Shown here in pieces: positions 1-8,436 of a DNA stretch of 64,000 nucleotides (within the stretch, counting starts at the first letter, position 1; each line of letters opens with the position of its first letter). The DNA comes from Borreliella afzelii (GTDB lineage: Bacteria > Spirochaetota > Spirochaetia > Borreliales > Borreliaceae). Under the pieces are notes generated by a model. It did no database searches and had not been told where the DNA came from. It saw only the letters and a list, made by a program, of their open reading frames with translations. The DNA lies in the NCBI RefSeq assembly GCF_014202295.1, contig NZ_JACHGM010000002.1, forward strand, positions 372,161 through 436,160. Reading direction: 5' to 3'. A program made the translations under genes and the position numbers.

Positions 1-814
1 TTACTTCTAAGTAAGGTAGCATTGCTTTTAATCTATAATTTGCATTTCCCATTAGTAATCCCTTTTTTACATTTTCTAGCATATCAGTATCATTAAATCC
101 ATCACCAAAAGCTATGGTTTCGCTTAAATCAATATTAATAGTTTTAAGAACTTCTTTTAATGCCTTTCCTTTTGAAACTTTATGGTCTACAATTTCTAAT
201 GAATTTGGAGTAGAAAGGTATGCATTTATTTCTCCTTTGTATTTATCTAAAATCATTGCTTCATATTCTATTAGGCTCTCTTCTCTGCCAGCTAATATTA
301 TTTTTGCAACATTTTCAAAATTTTCAAGCTCGCTAAAGTCTTTAATTTCTTGAATTTTATTAATTGGACTAATTATTTCATGTCTAAAGACATTAGATTC
401 TTTTTTAAATTTTTGGAATTGATCAATTGCAATTTGAGTCTTGATGTCAATATTTAATTGGTCGTCGTATTGATCTGCTTTATGTAAAAAATGAGGTATG
501 TGGCTAAACTTCTCATCTCTTAAACTTAAAATCTTCTTTACTACTTCAGGAGATAAATTATGACTTTTTATTAATCTCCAATCTTGGTTGTAAACTTTTG
601 CTCCGTTTAATGTAATGAAAAATGTAACTTGCAGTTGATCTGTGTTTTTTGTAATTTGAATGATTTCATTTTTGCTTCTTCCTGTTGCTATTATGAATTT
701 CTTTTTTTCTTTTGTTAATTTTTTAATTACAAGTTCTGTAAAGGCTCCAATATAGCTTTTTGATAGCAAAAGAGTGCCATCAAGATCAGAGGCAACCGCT
801 TTAATATTTTTCAT
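1..814 (-). CDS. Cof-type HAD-superfamily phosphatase, C-terminus cut by window edge
   Basis: The minus strand stays open from an ATG at 814 to base 1, about 271 codons without a stop, so the 3' end lies outside the window. The N-terminus has the HAD nucleophile motif DLDGTLL (residues about 8-14) and the distal part has KGKAL and GDGFNDTDM, the lysine and Mg-binding aspartate motifs of Cof/YidA-type sugar-phosphate or cofactor phosphatases. A Shine-Dalgarno (SD) AAAGGA lies about 5 nt before the ATG. It is transcribed divergently from the aminopeptidase gene. The substrate cannot be told from sequence. The family call is firm. Confidence 0.9.
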   Translation of the reverse strand, partial: MKNIKAVASDLDGTLLLSKSYIGAFTELVIKKLTKEKKKFIIATGRSKNEIIQITKNTDQLQVTFFITLNGAKVYNQDWRLIKSHNLSPEVVKKILSLRDEKFSHIPHFLHKADQYDDQLNIDIKTQIAIDQFQKFKKESNVFRHEIISPINKIQEIKDFSELENFENVAKIILAGREESLIEYEAMILDKYKGEINAYLSTPNSLEIVDHKVSKGKALKEVLKTINIDLSETIAFGDGFNDTDMLENVKKGLLMGNANYRLKAMLPYLEV

Positions 815-846
815 ATTTTATCCTTTAGGAGTAAATTTCAAGCTAA

Positions 847-855
847 ATTATATCA
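847..855 (-). promoter_or_regulatory. extended -10 promoter of the HAD phosphatase gene
   Basis: On the minus strand the sequence reads TGATATAAT: a perfect TATAAT (plus 847-852) preceded by the TG of an extended -10 element. It lies about 33 bp before the HAD start codon. No clear -35 is visible. It sits back to back with the promoter at 888-896. Confidence 0.55.
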
Positions 856-887
856 AATAATTTTTTTTTTTTAAATTGATAATTATT

Positions 888-896
888 TGGTATAAT
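888..896 (+). promoter_or_regulatory. extended -10 promoter of the aminopeptidase operon
   Basis: TGGTATAAT, a perfect extended -10, ends 32 bp before the TTG start of the aminopeptidase gene. Transcription would begin near 903, leaving a short leader that contains the AAAGGGG ribosome site. No good -35 is spaced correctly, as is usual for extended -10 promoters. Confidence 0.6.
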
Positions 897-928
897 TGTA
901 TTAATAGGGTTTTATAAAGGGGATTTTT

Positions 929-2707
929 TTGGATATTAATAAAAGATTGGATTTGCTTAGAGAGCATATGAAGGAAAATGGGGTTGATGCTTATTTGGTA
1001 GCAGGATATGACCCTCATTTTAGTGAATATTCCCATGAAAGGTATAGTACTCGCAAGTTTATTACAGGCTTTTCTGGTAGTTTTGGTACGGTAATTGTAA
1101 CATTATCCCAAGCTGTTCTTTTCACGGACGGTAGGTACTTTTTGCAGGCCGATCAAGAACTTAAGGGAACTGAAGTTTCATTAATAAAGCTTGGAGTAAA
1201 AGGATCTCCTGATGTTTTTACGTATATAAATTTAAATTTACAAGGATTAAAGCTTGGAATTTACTCTGATGAGATTAGCATAAAGTTTTATCAAGAGTTG
1301 TGTGAAAAATGTAAAAATACACATATCAAGGTTTTAAATCAAGATCTAATTGATTTAATTTGGAAATCCAGACCTCAGATTGAGTTTAGTCATATAGTTG
1401 AATTAATTGATGTTGAAAAAAATAATAAAAGAGTTGAAAAAATTAAGTCTATTTGTTTTTTCTTAGAAAAGAATTTGGCAGATTTTTATGTTATTACTGC
1501 TCTTGATGAGATTGCTTGGATATTGAATTTAAGAGGGTCAGATGTTAAAAAGTCAGCATTGTTTTATTCGTTTCTTTTAATATCTAGGAATAAAGATCGA
1601 AAAAACGTTCTTTTTATTGATACAAAAAAACTTGATTTGGGTGTTAAAGAAACACTTGAAATGGAGAATTTTGAAATAGAGCCCTATAGTGATTTTTACT
1701 GTTTTCTGGATCGGATAAAGCATGAAGGTAAATTTTTTGTTTCATTTTATACTAATGTCAAGGTTTTAAAAGTTCTTGGTGAGACTAATATCATTTTTGG
1801 AGAGAGCATTATAGGCAATCTTAAGGCCATAAAAACCGATTATGAAATTCTTAAGATGAAAGAAGCGCATGTTATTGATGCTATTGGTTTGATTAAATTT
1901 TTATGTAAGTTTAAAAGTCTGAGTAAGGTTGAATTGGCTGAATTGGATGAAATAGACATTGCTGATATGCTTTTGCATTTTAGGGAGTTGAATAAAGAAT
2001 TTTTTAGTTCTAGTTTTGATTCAATAGTTGGTTTTAAAGAGAACGGAGCTCTTCCGCATTATAAGCCCAAAAAAGGCAAAAAAATAAATACCAAGGGCCT
2101 TCTTTTGATTGATTCTGGAGGCTCGTATTTTGGACTTGGTACGACGGATGTTACAAGAGTTTTTCTAATAGGGAGTGCTTCTAGTGAAGAAAAGCGTGAC
2201 TATACTTTGGTTCTTAAGGCTTTCATTAGTCTTGCTTCTTTAAAGTTTCCATATGGATCTTCAGGGGCTTTTCTTGATGGAATTTGTAGATTGCCGCTTT
2301 TAAAAAATGGGTTGAATTTTATTCATGGCACTGGGCACGGTGTTGGGTTTTTTCTTAATGTTCATGAGCTTCCAGTTTCGATTAGTCCCAATTCCAGTTA
2401 TCTTTTTAAAGGATCTGAGGTGGTTTCAATTGAGCCTGGTCTTTATCGAACATTTAGCCATGGGATAAGGATTGAAAATTTAGTTTTTGTAAGGCAAGCT
2501 TTTACAAATGATTTTGGATCTTTTTTAGAGTTTGAGAATTTAACTCTTGTTCCTTTTGAAAAAGAATTGATAGTAAAAGAGATGCTCTCAGAAGACGAGT
2601 TAAATTATGTTAATAATTATCATGAATATGTGTTTTTAGCTTTAAAAGAGCATTTTGATGATGAAGGAGAGTTGGAATTTTTAGCAAAGCTGACAAGTAA
2701 AATATGA
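929..2707 (+). CDS. Xaa-Pro aminopeptidase (aminopeptidase P, M24B)
   Basis: The 592-residue product is the long, three-domain form of aminopeptidase P: two creatinase-like N-terminal domains (first about 300 residues) and a C-terminal pita-bread metallopeptidase. Visible metal-ligand regions are LLIDSGGSYFGLGTTDVTR (the two Asp), HGTGHGVG (His) and SIEPGLYR (Glu). It removes N-terminal residues preceding proline in the cytoplasm. The start is TTG at 929, chosen because AAAGGGG lies about 7 nt upstream and no in-frame ATG fits. Its stop overlaps the next gene's ATG in an ATGA, so the two are translationally coupled. Very likely the BB_0067 orthologue. Confidence 0.92.
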   Translation: MDINKRLDLLREHMKENGVDAYLVAGYDPHFSEYSHERYSTRKFITGFSGSFGTVIVTLSQAVLFTDGRYFLQADQELKGTEVSLIKLGVKGSPDVFTYINLNLQGLKLGIYSDEISIKFYQELCEKCKNTHIKVLNQDLIDLIWKSRPQIEFSHIVELIDVEKNNKRVEKIKSICFFLEKNLADFYVITALDEIAWILNLRGSDVKKSALFYSFLLISRNKDRKNVLFIDTKKLDLGVKETLEMENFEIEPYSDFYCFLDRIKHEGKFFVSFYTNVKVLKVLGETNIIFGESIIGNLKAIKTDYEILKMKEAHVIDAIGLIKFLCKFKSLSKVELAELDEIDIADMLLHFRELNKEFFSSSFDSIVGFKENGALPHYKPKKGKKINTKGLLLIDSGGSYFGLGTTDVTRVFLIGSASSEEKRDYTLVLKAFISLASLKFPYGSSGAFLDGICRLPLLKNGLNFIHGTGHGVGFFLNVHELPVSISPNSSYLFKGSEVVSIEPGLYRTFSHGIRIENLVFVRQAFTNDFGSFLEFENLTLVPFEKELIVKEMLSEDELNYVNNYHEYVFLALKEHFDDEGELEFLAKLTSKI

Positions 2708-3390
2708 GATTTATAATTGCATTTTTAATAATTTTAAATCAAGGATTTTCAGACTTGTTTTCTTTGTCGCAAGATATTATTTTTGAGAGTTCTTATGAGA
2801 TCGCAATTAAAAAAGCCCAAAAATTGGGTAAAAATGTTTTAATTTTGGTTGGCAGAGATATTAAAGAAAATTTAATAAAAGATTTTTTAAATTCTTTTAA
2901 AAATGATGAAATTATTCATACGGTATCTAAAAAAAATGTTTTTTTAGTTATTGATAAGGATAATGAAATTTTTAATAAAATTAATCTGCAAAAAAGTCCA
3001 ACTGTTTTTTTTGTGGATTCTAATAATGAGCAAATAAAGGCAGCTTATGTGGGAACTGTTTTAAACAACATTCAATTTGATAAAGATTTTTTAAGCTATG
3101 TTATGGGGGCTATAAAATCAACAAGTGTTTTAAAAAAGCAAAGAAATTATGAAATTAATACTCTTGATGAGAAGATCTTTTTTTATAAAACATTAAAAGG
3201 TGATTGGCGATTAAAGTCTTATGGTAAAGACAGAAAGCTTATTCTTTTTGATACAGAACTTAAAGAATTTTTAGTTTTTAAAGATATTGATGAGAACAAG
3301 CTTTATGCTATTCCTAAGTCCAGGGTTGGCAATATCTATTTTTCGTTATTGGGAAATGAGGAGTGGAAGCTTTTTGGAAAAATAAAATAA
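2704..3390 (+). CDS. exported thioredoxin-fold-like protein without cysteines
   Basis: The product has 228 residues with an N-terminal hydrophobic signal-like segment (about 1-16). The stretch KNVLILVGRD, followed by LQKSPTVFFVD and then YVG, has the strand and cis-proline-loop layout of a thioredoxin fold, but the protein has no cysteine at all, so it cannot do dithiol chemistry. The C-terminal 90 residues resemble nothing I recognise. The ATG overlaps the upstream aminopeptidase stop. It is most likely a periplasmic structural or binding protein; function unknown. Confidence 0.7.
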   Translation: MRFIIAFLIILNQGFSDLFSLSQDIIFESSYEIAIKKAQKLGKNVLILVGRDIKENLIKDFLNSFKNDEIIHTVSKKNVFLVIDKDNEIFNKINLQKSPTVFFVDSNNEQIKAAYVGTVLNNIQFDKDFLSYVMGAIKSTSVLKKQRNYEINTLDEKIFFYKTLKGDWRLKSYGKDRKLILFDTELKEFLVFKDIDENKLYAIPKSRVGNIYFSLLGNEEWKLFGKIK

Positions 3391-3422
3391 GTGTTTTTTG
3401 TTTGAAGGGGGAATGAGCTTTT

Positions 3423-3920
3423 ATGGAAATGGTATTTTATCCTAATGATTTACTTCGCGTTAAGACAAAACAAATCGATAATATTGATAATAAAATTAGA
3501 GATTATGCAAAAAAGATGATAGAATTGATGGATATTAGTGGTGGAGTTGGACTGGCTGCTCCCCAAGTAGGCCTTGATTTGTCGATTTTCGTAGTTAGAG
3601 AGAATAAAATGGCAAAGCCTTTGGTTTTTATTAATCCTGTAATCACAGAAACTTCTTATGAGCTTAATTCTTACAAAGAAGGGTGTTTAAGTATACCGGG
3701 AGTTTATTATGATTTAATGAGGCCTAAGGGTATTGTGATAAATTTTTATGACGAGAATGAAAAATCTTTTACTATAGAAAATTCTGATTTTTTGGCAAGA
3801 ATTATTCAGCATGAAATGGATCATTTGAATGGAGTTCTTTTTATTGATTATTACGAAGAAAGGATAAAAAATAAATTATTAAAGCCTTATATGAGAGAAA
3901 GAGGTCTTAAGGCAAAATGA
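3423..3920 (+). CDS. def: peptide deformylase
   Basis: The 165-residue enzyme removes the formyl group from the N-terminal methionine of new proteins. All three signature motifs are present: GGVGLAAPQVG, EGCLSIPG (metal-binding Cys) and QHEMDHLNG (HExxH, two metal His and the catalytic Glu). The start ATG at 3423 follows a GGGGGAATG-like ribosome site. The gene overlaps fmt by 4 bp (ATGA), the usual def-fmt pairing: fmt adds the formyl group and def takes it off. Confidence 0.97.
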   Translation: MEMVFYPNDLLRVKTKQIDNIDNKIRDYAKKMIELMDISGGVGLAAPQVGLDLSIFVVRENKMAKPLVFINPVITETSYELNSYKEGCLSIPGVYYDLMRPKGIVINFYDENEKSFTIENSDFLARIIQHEMDHLNGVLFIDYYEERIKNKLLKPYMRERGLKAK

Positions 3921-4864
3921 AAATATTTTTTGTAAGTTCTTCTTCTATTGCTTTAGAGGTTTTCAAGGAGATTGTAAAGCATTATGAAGTGGTGGGAGTT
4001 TTGACCTTGCCCGATAAACCTAAAGGTAGAGGACAAAAGTTAAGTCAAAATGTAATAAAGTTAGAAGCTATTGCTAAGAATATTAAAGTTTTTGATCCCT
4101 TGATTCTTGATGATAATATATTAAATTTAATTAGGGATTTGAATCCGGATTTAATGTTAGTTTTTTCTTATGGCAAGATCTTTAAAAAAGAATTTTTAGA
4201 TATTTTCCCAAAAGGATGTATCAATGTTCATCCTTCTCTTTTGCCCAAATATAGAGGTGTTTCTCCTATTCAATCTGCAATTTTAAATGGCGATTGTGTT
4301 AGCGGTATTACTATTCAGAATATGGCTTTGAAAATGGATAGTGGAAATATTTTAGTGCAGAAAAATTTTAAAATAAAATCTTGTGATACAAGTTATGATA
4401 TTTCAAAACTTGTATCAAGTCTTAGTCCAAACCTTGTTTTAGAAGCTTTGGAAAAAATTGGCAAGGGGTTTTTGGGAATTCCTCAAAAATCGAGTGAAGC
4501 CACTTTTTGTTCTTTTTTTAAAAAAGAATCGGGATTTGTAGATTTTAATTTAAGTGCATTTGAGATTAAAAACAGAATTAATGCATGCAATCCTTGGCCA
4601 CTTGCAAGAGCTAGGCTTGATTATGGCGATATTATTTTTCATCGTGCTGATTTTTTGAAAATAGATTTATATAAAGAGAAAAAAGTAGGAGAAATTGTTG
4701 ATTTTGATTCTGAAAAAGGATTATTTGTTAATACCGGAGAAGGGATTCTTTTGCTTTTAGAAGTTCAAAGGCCCGGAAGAAGGGTTTTAGATTATAAGTC
4801 TTTTTATAATGGGAGCAGACAGCTAATAGGACAAGTGTTTTCTTCAATAGGAGGGGTATATTAG
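3917..4864 (+). CDS. fmt: methionyl-tRNA formyltransferase
   Basis: The 315-residue product transfers a formyl group from 10-formyl-THF to initiator Met-tRNA. Seen: an N-terminal Rossmann-type half, the hallmark HPSLLPKYRG loop (about residue 110), the downstream SGITIQNMALKMDSG segment, and a C-terminal OB-fold region containing NACNPWPLARA. It overlaps def by 4 bp. The tetrahydrofolate donor links it to folD at 38276. Its stop overlaps the probable ATT start of the next gene. Confidence 0.97.
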   Translation: MKIFFVSSSSIALEVFKEIVKHYEVVGVLTLPDKPKGRGQKLSQNVIKLEAIAKNIKVFDPLILDDNILNLIRDLNPDLMLVFSYGKIFKKEFLDIFPKGCINVHPSLLPKYRGVSPIQSAILNGDCVSGITIQNMALKMDSGNILVQKNFKIKSCDTSYDISKLVSSLSPNLVLEALEKIGKGFLGIPQKSSEATFCSFFKKESGFVDFNLSAFEIKNRINACNPWPLARARLDYGDIIFHRADFLKIDLYKEKKVGEIVDFDSEKGLFVNTGEGILLLLEVQRPGRRVLDYKSFYNGSRQLIGQVFSSIGGVY

Positions 4865-5921
4865 TTTTAATAATAATGACAATCTAGAAAATAAATTTTC
4901 TAATGAAGATCAATTGTTTAAAAATAAATTAGATCTAATTCAAAGTGATAAAAATTGTAATGATGAAATGTTAATTTTGCCCAAAGCTACAATCAAGGCA
5001 TTGCTTTTGGTTATTTTTGGATCTTTAATTGTTTCTTTTGCAATTTTCTTTATGGTTTTAGAAAATAAGGAGATTGTAGTTGTTCCAAATCTTTATTCTC
5101 TTACTATTGAAGATGCTATTATTGAATTACAGAGAAAAGAATTGATTCCCCACATTGAATTTAAATTTTCTTCAAGTGCTCTTGACAAAGGAAAAGTTAT
5201 AGAGCAGGGTCCAAAACCAGGAACCGTCTTAAGGCATGGCAATAAGGTTATAATTTTTATTAGCAAAGGGGCTATAATAAACAGAGTCGATAGTTTTATT
5301 GGGAAAAACATTGATGATGTTATCATTAATTTAAAGGCTAATTCTTTTGATAATTCTAAATTACTTTACCATATTGTTGAACCTCTTGAGGTTGAGAGTG
5401 AATTACCAAGAGGTATAATAATTCGTCAAAATCCATCACCAGGTACTCAAATATCAAGTTTAACAGATCTACAATTTTTAATTAGTAAGGGTAAAGATCG
5501 TTTAGATAAGCATGTTAAAAATTATATTGGAATTTATTATAAAGATGCGATTGCTTCTCTTTTGAATGATAACATTAGCTTTGATATTAATTTGGCAAAT
5601 ACAGGCGACTTTGGAAATATTGTTTTTCAGTCTATTCCACCTGGAACTAAAATAAATGAATCAGATAAAATTTTAATTACTATTGCAAAGCCTAAGCTTG
5701 ACAATAAAATTATTTTTGGGATTTTGACTTATAAATTAAGGCAACATCCATCTTATGTTGATATATCTGTTAGGCTAAAAAGTTTGGATGGTGAAAATTC
5801 TTTGATTTATTCCTTTAAGTCAAAAGGAGGGTTGATTAAATTGCCCTATGAGGTTTACAAAGGCTCTACGATCGAACTTTATATTTATGATAAGCTTATC
5901 AATAAAACAGTTGTAAATTGA
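4860..5921 (+). CDS. membrane-anchored PASTA-domain protein, probable ATT start
   Basis: About 353 residues: a short cytoplasmic N-terminus, one transmembrane helix (LLVIFGSLIVSFAIFFMVL) and three PASTA-like repeats, each ending in a (Q)xPxPGT...(I/L)xISKG motif (QGPKPGT, QNPSPGT, QSIPPGT). There is no kinase domain, unlike PknB/Stk-type PASTA proteins. PASTA domains are known to bind peptidoglycan or lipid II, so a cell-wall sensing or anchoring role is inferred. Start choice: a perfect AGGAGGGG at 4849-4856 is followed 4-6 nt later by an in-frame ATT at 4860. The first conventional start (TTG, 4914) has no ribosome site. Confidence 0.85.
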   Translation: MSFNNNDNLENKFSNEDQLFKNKLDLIQSDKNCNDEMLILPKATIKALLLVIFGSLIVSFAIFFMVLENKEIVVVPNLYSLTIEDAIIELQRKELIPHIEFKFSSSALDKGKVIEQGPKPGTVLRHGNKVIIFISKGAIINRVDSFIGKNIDDVIINLKANSFDNSKLLYHIVEPLEVESELPRGIIIRQNPSPGTQISSLTDLQFLISKGKDRLDKHVKNYIGIYYKDAIASLLNDNISFDINLANTGDFGNIVFQSIPPGTKINESDKILITIAKPKLDNKIIFGILTYKLRQHPSYVDISVRLKSLDGENSLIYSFKSKGGLIKLPYEVYKGSTIELYIYDKLINKTVVN

Positions 5922-5971
5922 TTATGTTTAAATGGATTGATTTTAAATAATAAACAAATTCTAACATTAAA

Positions 5972-6688
5972 TCATATATTAATTAGTTTCGATGCAGTAA
6001 TAATAGATGCAGCAATTATAGCTGTTTCTGTTCTTAGGATGTTTGGGGATATACTATAAGAGGAAAAATTATATTGTGTTATTAATTGTTTTTCTTTCTC
6101 TGTAAACCCTCTCTCAGGTCCCACAATAATGGTTGCATTGTTTGTTTGTTCTATGTCAATTAAATTTTTTTTGCTATTTTTTTCAAGCAATATTTTTATT
6201 TCAAAATTTTTTTGTTTAATATATTTAAGGCTGTCTTTTAAATTCCCCATAATTTTTATTTTTGGGAAGTATGTTATTCCTCCTTGCATTGCTCCAGCTA
6301 TTAAATGTTTTTCGTAATCATTGTTTTTAAAGATTTTAGAATTTAAATATGATTTTTCAGTAAGCTCAGTGTTAAAAAAAATTATTTCGTATATTCCAAT
6401 GCTAGCAAGTTCTTTTATTATTCTCTTAGCAACAATTGGCCTTATCATCCCAATTAGTACATTTATTTTTTTAAGTTTATTAGATTCTCCTATTTTAAAA
6501 ATTTTCTTGAAAAATAATTTTTTATCTTTTTTATAAATGCAATGGTAAATGTTTTTTTCTCCAAGAATACCAAATTTAAATTTGTCGTTATCTTTTAATT
6601 TTAAGATTTTAACAAGATGTTCTGCTCTAGTGTCATTGAGCGAAATTCCTGTTTTAAATTCATTGAAAGTTATTAACATTAGATTCAT
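5972..6688 (-). CDS. rsmE: 16S rRNA m3U1498 methyltransferase, RsmE family
   Basis: The 238-residue SPOUT-class enzyme has an N-terminal PUA-like part and a C-terminal knotted SAM-binding domain with GPERGFTEKE and LRTETAIIAAS, the RsmE signatures. It methylates a uridine in the decoding region of 16S rRNA. The ATG at 6688 is preceded by AAGGAATT. It converges with the PASTA gene, 50 bp apart, with no strong terminator visible between them. Confidence 0.92.
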   Translation of the reverse strand: MNLMLITFNEFKTGISLNDTRAEHLVKILKLKDNDKFKFGILGEKNIYHCIYKKDKKLFFKKIFKIGESNKLKKINVLIGMIRPIVAKRIIKELASIGIYEIIFFNTELTEKSYLNSKIFKNNDYEKHLIAGAMQGGITYFPKIKIMGNLKDSLKYIKQKNFEIKILLEKNSKKNLIDIEQTNNATIIVGPERGFTEKEKQLITQYNFSSYSISPNILRTETAIIAASIITASKLINI

Positions 6689-6722
6689 TTCTTATAATTC
6701 CTTATTATTAATATTGTATTTG

Positions 6723-6731
6723 TGATATAAT
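6723..6731 (+). promoter_or_regulatory. extended -10 promoter of trxA
   Basis: TGATATAAT is a perfect extended -10. It predicts a start near 6738, followed by AGGGGGG (6743-6749) and the trxA ATG at 6762. The SD to ATG spacing of 12 nt is rather long. Confidence 0.6.
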
Positions 6732-6761
6732 TTTAAGTCGATAGGGGGGCATGTAGAATAT

Positions 6762-7115
6762 ATGGCTATTTCTTTAACCAAAGAAGATTTTGTTGTTAAA
6801 GTTTTTGATTATAAAAATAATAAAGAGTGGAGTTTTAAAGGGGAGAGGCCCGCAATAATTGATTTTTATGCTGATTGGTGTGGTCCATGTAGAATGCTCT
6901 CTCCGATTTTTGAAAAACTTTCCAAAAAGTACGAGAATAGTATTGATTTTTACAAAGTAGATACAGACAAAGAGCAAGATATTGCTTCTGTTCTTGGGGT
7001 AAAAAGCCTTCCGACTATTCTTTTTATTCCTATTGATGGCAAGCCAAAGGTTTCTGTTGGGTTTTTGCAAGAAGATGCTTTTGAAAATATAATTAAGGAT
7101 TTTTTTGGTTTTTAG
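6762..7115 (+). CDS. trxA: thioredoxin
   Basis: The 117-residue thioredoxin has the canonical redox site WCGPC (residues about 41-45), a downstream KVDTDKEQDIA segment and the cis-proline loop SLPTILF. It reduces disulfides in cytoplasmic proteins. Compared with E. coli it has a slightly longer N-terminal strand. It is preceded by its own extended -10 promoter, and ybeY follows after 82 bp. Confidence 0.96.
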   Translation: MAISLTKEDFVVKVFDYKNNKEWSFKGERPAIIDFYADWCGPCRMLSPIFEKLSKKYENSIDFYKVDTDKEQDIASVLGVKSLPTILFIPIDGKPKVSVGFLQEDAFENIIKDFFGF

Positions 7116-7197
7116 TTTGCAAAATAAAATAATTTAATTTATAGCAATTAATGTATGTTTGTAAGTTATATATGGATTTTTCTAAGGTATAGTTAAT

Positions 7198-7656
7198 TTG
7201 TCCAAATCTGATTTGAATTTATTGGTAGAAAATATTAAATTTGAACATCTTAGTATTTTTTATGATTTTATTTTATCTGTTTTAAATACCCTTTCTATTA
7301 GTGATTTTGAACTTTCGGTTATTCTTTGTGATAATGTTTATATACAAAAATTGAATAATAAATTTAGAAACAAGAACGAGCCAACCGATGTTCTTTCTTT
7401 TAATTATAATGAAGTTAACGAAGATTTGGTTGATGGTATAAATTATAAAATACAAGGAGATCTTATAATATCTTTTGAATATTTAAAATTTAGTGCTCAA
7501 GAGTTTAATGTTGAAATTTATGAAGAACTTCAACGTGTCACTATTCATGGGATTTTACATTTAATGGGATATAAACATGAAACTAATGATTTTCAAAAGG
7601 AAGGTATGTTGATTCTTCAAGAAAATATCTTAAGAAAAAATAAAAGGGTATTTTAG
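7198..7656 (+). CDS. ybeY: endoribonuclease YbeY (rRNA maturation)
   Basis: The 152-residue product carries the zinc-binding [11 protein letters not shown] motif near the C-terminus (consensus H-G-x-L-H-L-x-G-Y-D-H; the D is K here, all three His kept) and the upstream NEPTDVLSF motif. YbeY processes the 16S rRNA 3' end and takes part in ribosome quality control. Start is TTG at 7198, with TAAGGT about 8 nt upstream. Its stop directly abuts the CorC-like gene, matching the widely conserved ybeY-ybeX order. Confidence 0.92.
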   Translation: MSKSDLNLLVENIKFEHLSIFYDFILSVLNTLSISDFELSVILCDNVYIQKLNNKFRNKNEPTDVLSFNYNEVNEDLVDGINYKIQGDLIISFEYLKFSAQEFNVEIYEELQRVTIHGILHLMGYKHETNDFQKEGMLILQENILRKNKRVF

Positions 7657-8436
7657 ATGTTGGGATTTTTTAATTTTAAAAACAAAAATAAGAAAAAAGG
7701 AAGTCCTGAAAATGATCTTGAAGATAAGTCGAGTATTGAGACTTCTTTGATAAAAAATTTCAATGCCCTTAAAGAGACTATTGTAAAAGAGATTATGATT
7801 CCTAGGATAGGGGTTATATTTGTTGATTATGCTAAGAGTAAGGATGAACTTTTAAAGGTTGTAACATCTAGCAGTCATTCAAGATTTCCCGTGTATCACG
7901 GTACTATTGACAATATTGTTGGGATAATTCATACAAGAGACATACTATTGCATATGTGTAAAAAAGATTTCTACGAAATAGATTTAAAAGATATTATGCG
8001 AAAGGTTATGTTTGTCCCTGAGAGCAAAAAAACAGACTCTCTTTTAAAAGAATTTCAAGAAAATCATGTTCACATTGCAATTGTAGTTGATGAGTATGGT
8101 GGAGTTTCAGGGCTTGTAACTCTTGAAGATATTCTTGAAGAGATAGTGGGCGACATTCAGGATGAATTTGACAATGAGCTTGATGAAATAGTTCGTCTTG
8201 ATGATGGGTCTTATCTTTGTGATGCTAGAATTTTAATAGAGGATTTAAATGAAAAGCTTAATTTAAATTTACCAAATGGGGATTTTGATACTCTTGGTGG
8301 TTTCGTTTATGATCTTTTTGGGAGGATTCCTTTGAAAAATGAAAAGGTAGAATATGGTAATTTGGTTTTTTCGATTAAAAATATGCATCAAAGAAATATT
8401 AAGGTAATAAAGATTTCCGAGAAGGAAGGTTTATGA
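7657..8436 (+). CDS. CorC/YbeX-type CBS-domain protein
   Basis: The 259-residue soluble protein has two CBS domains (about residues 45-165, with VFPVYHGTIDNIVGII-like and IAIVVDEYGGVSGLVTLEDILEEIVGDI segments) and a C-terminal CorC/HlyC domain (about 185-255, DGDFDTLGGFVYD-like). No transmembrane DUF21 domain is present. The family is linked to Mg/Co efflux or to ribosome assembly together with YbeY, which lies directly upstream. Older annotations call it haemolysin; nothing in the sequence supports that. Confidence 0.88.
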   Translation: MLGFFNFKNKNKKKGSPENDLEDKSSIETSLIKNFNALKETIVKEIMIPRIGVIFVDYAKSKDELLKVVTSSSHSRFPVYHGTIDNIVGIIHTRDILLHMCKKDFYEIDLKDIMRKVMFVPESKKTDSLLKEFQENHVHIAIVVDEYGGVSGLVTLEDILEEIVGDIQDEFDNELDEIVRLDDGSYLCDARILIEDLNEKLNLNLPNGDFDTLGGFVYDLFGRIPLKNEKVEYGNLVFSIKNMHQRNIKVIKISEKEGL

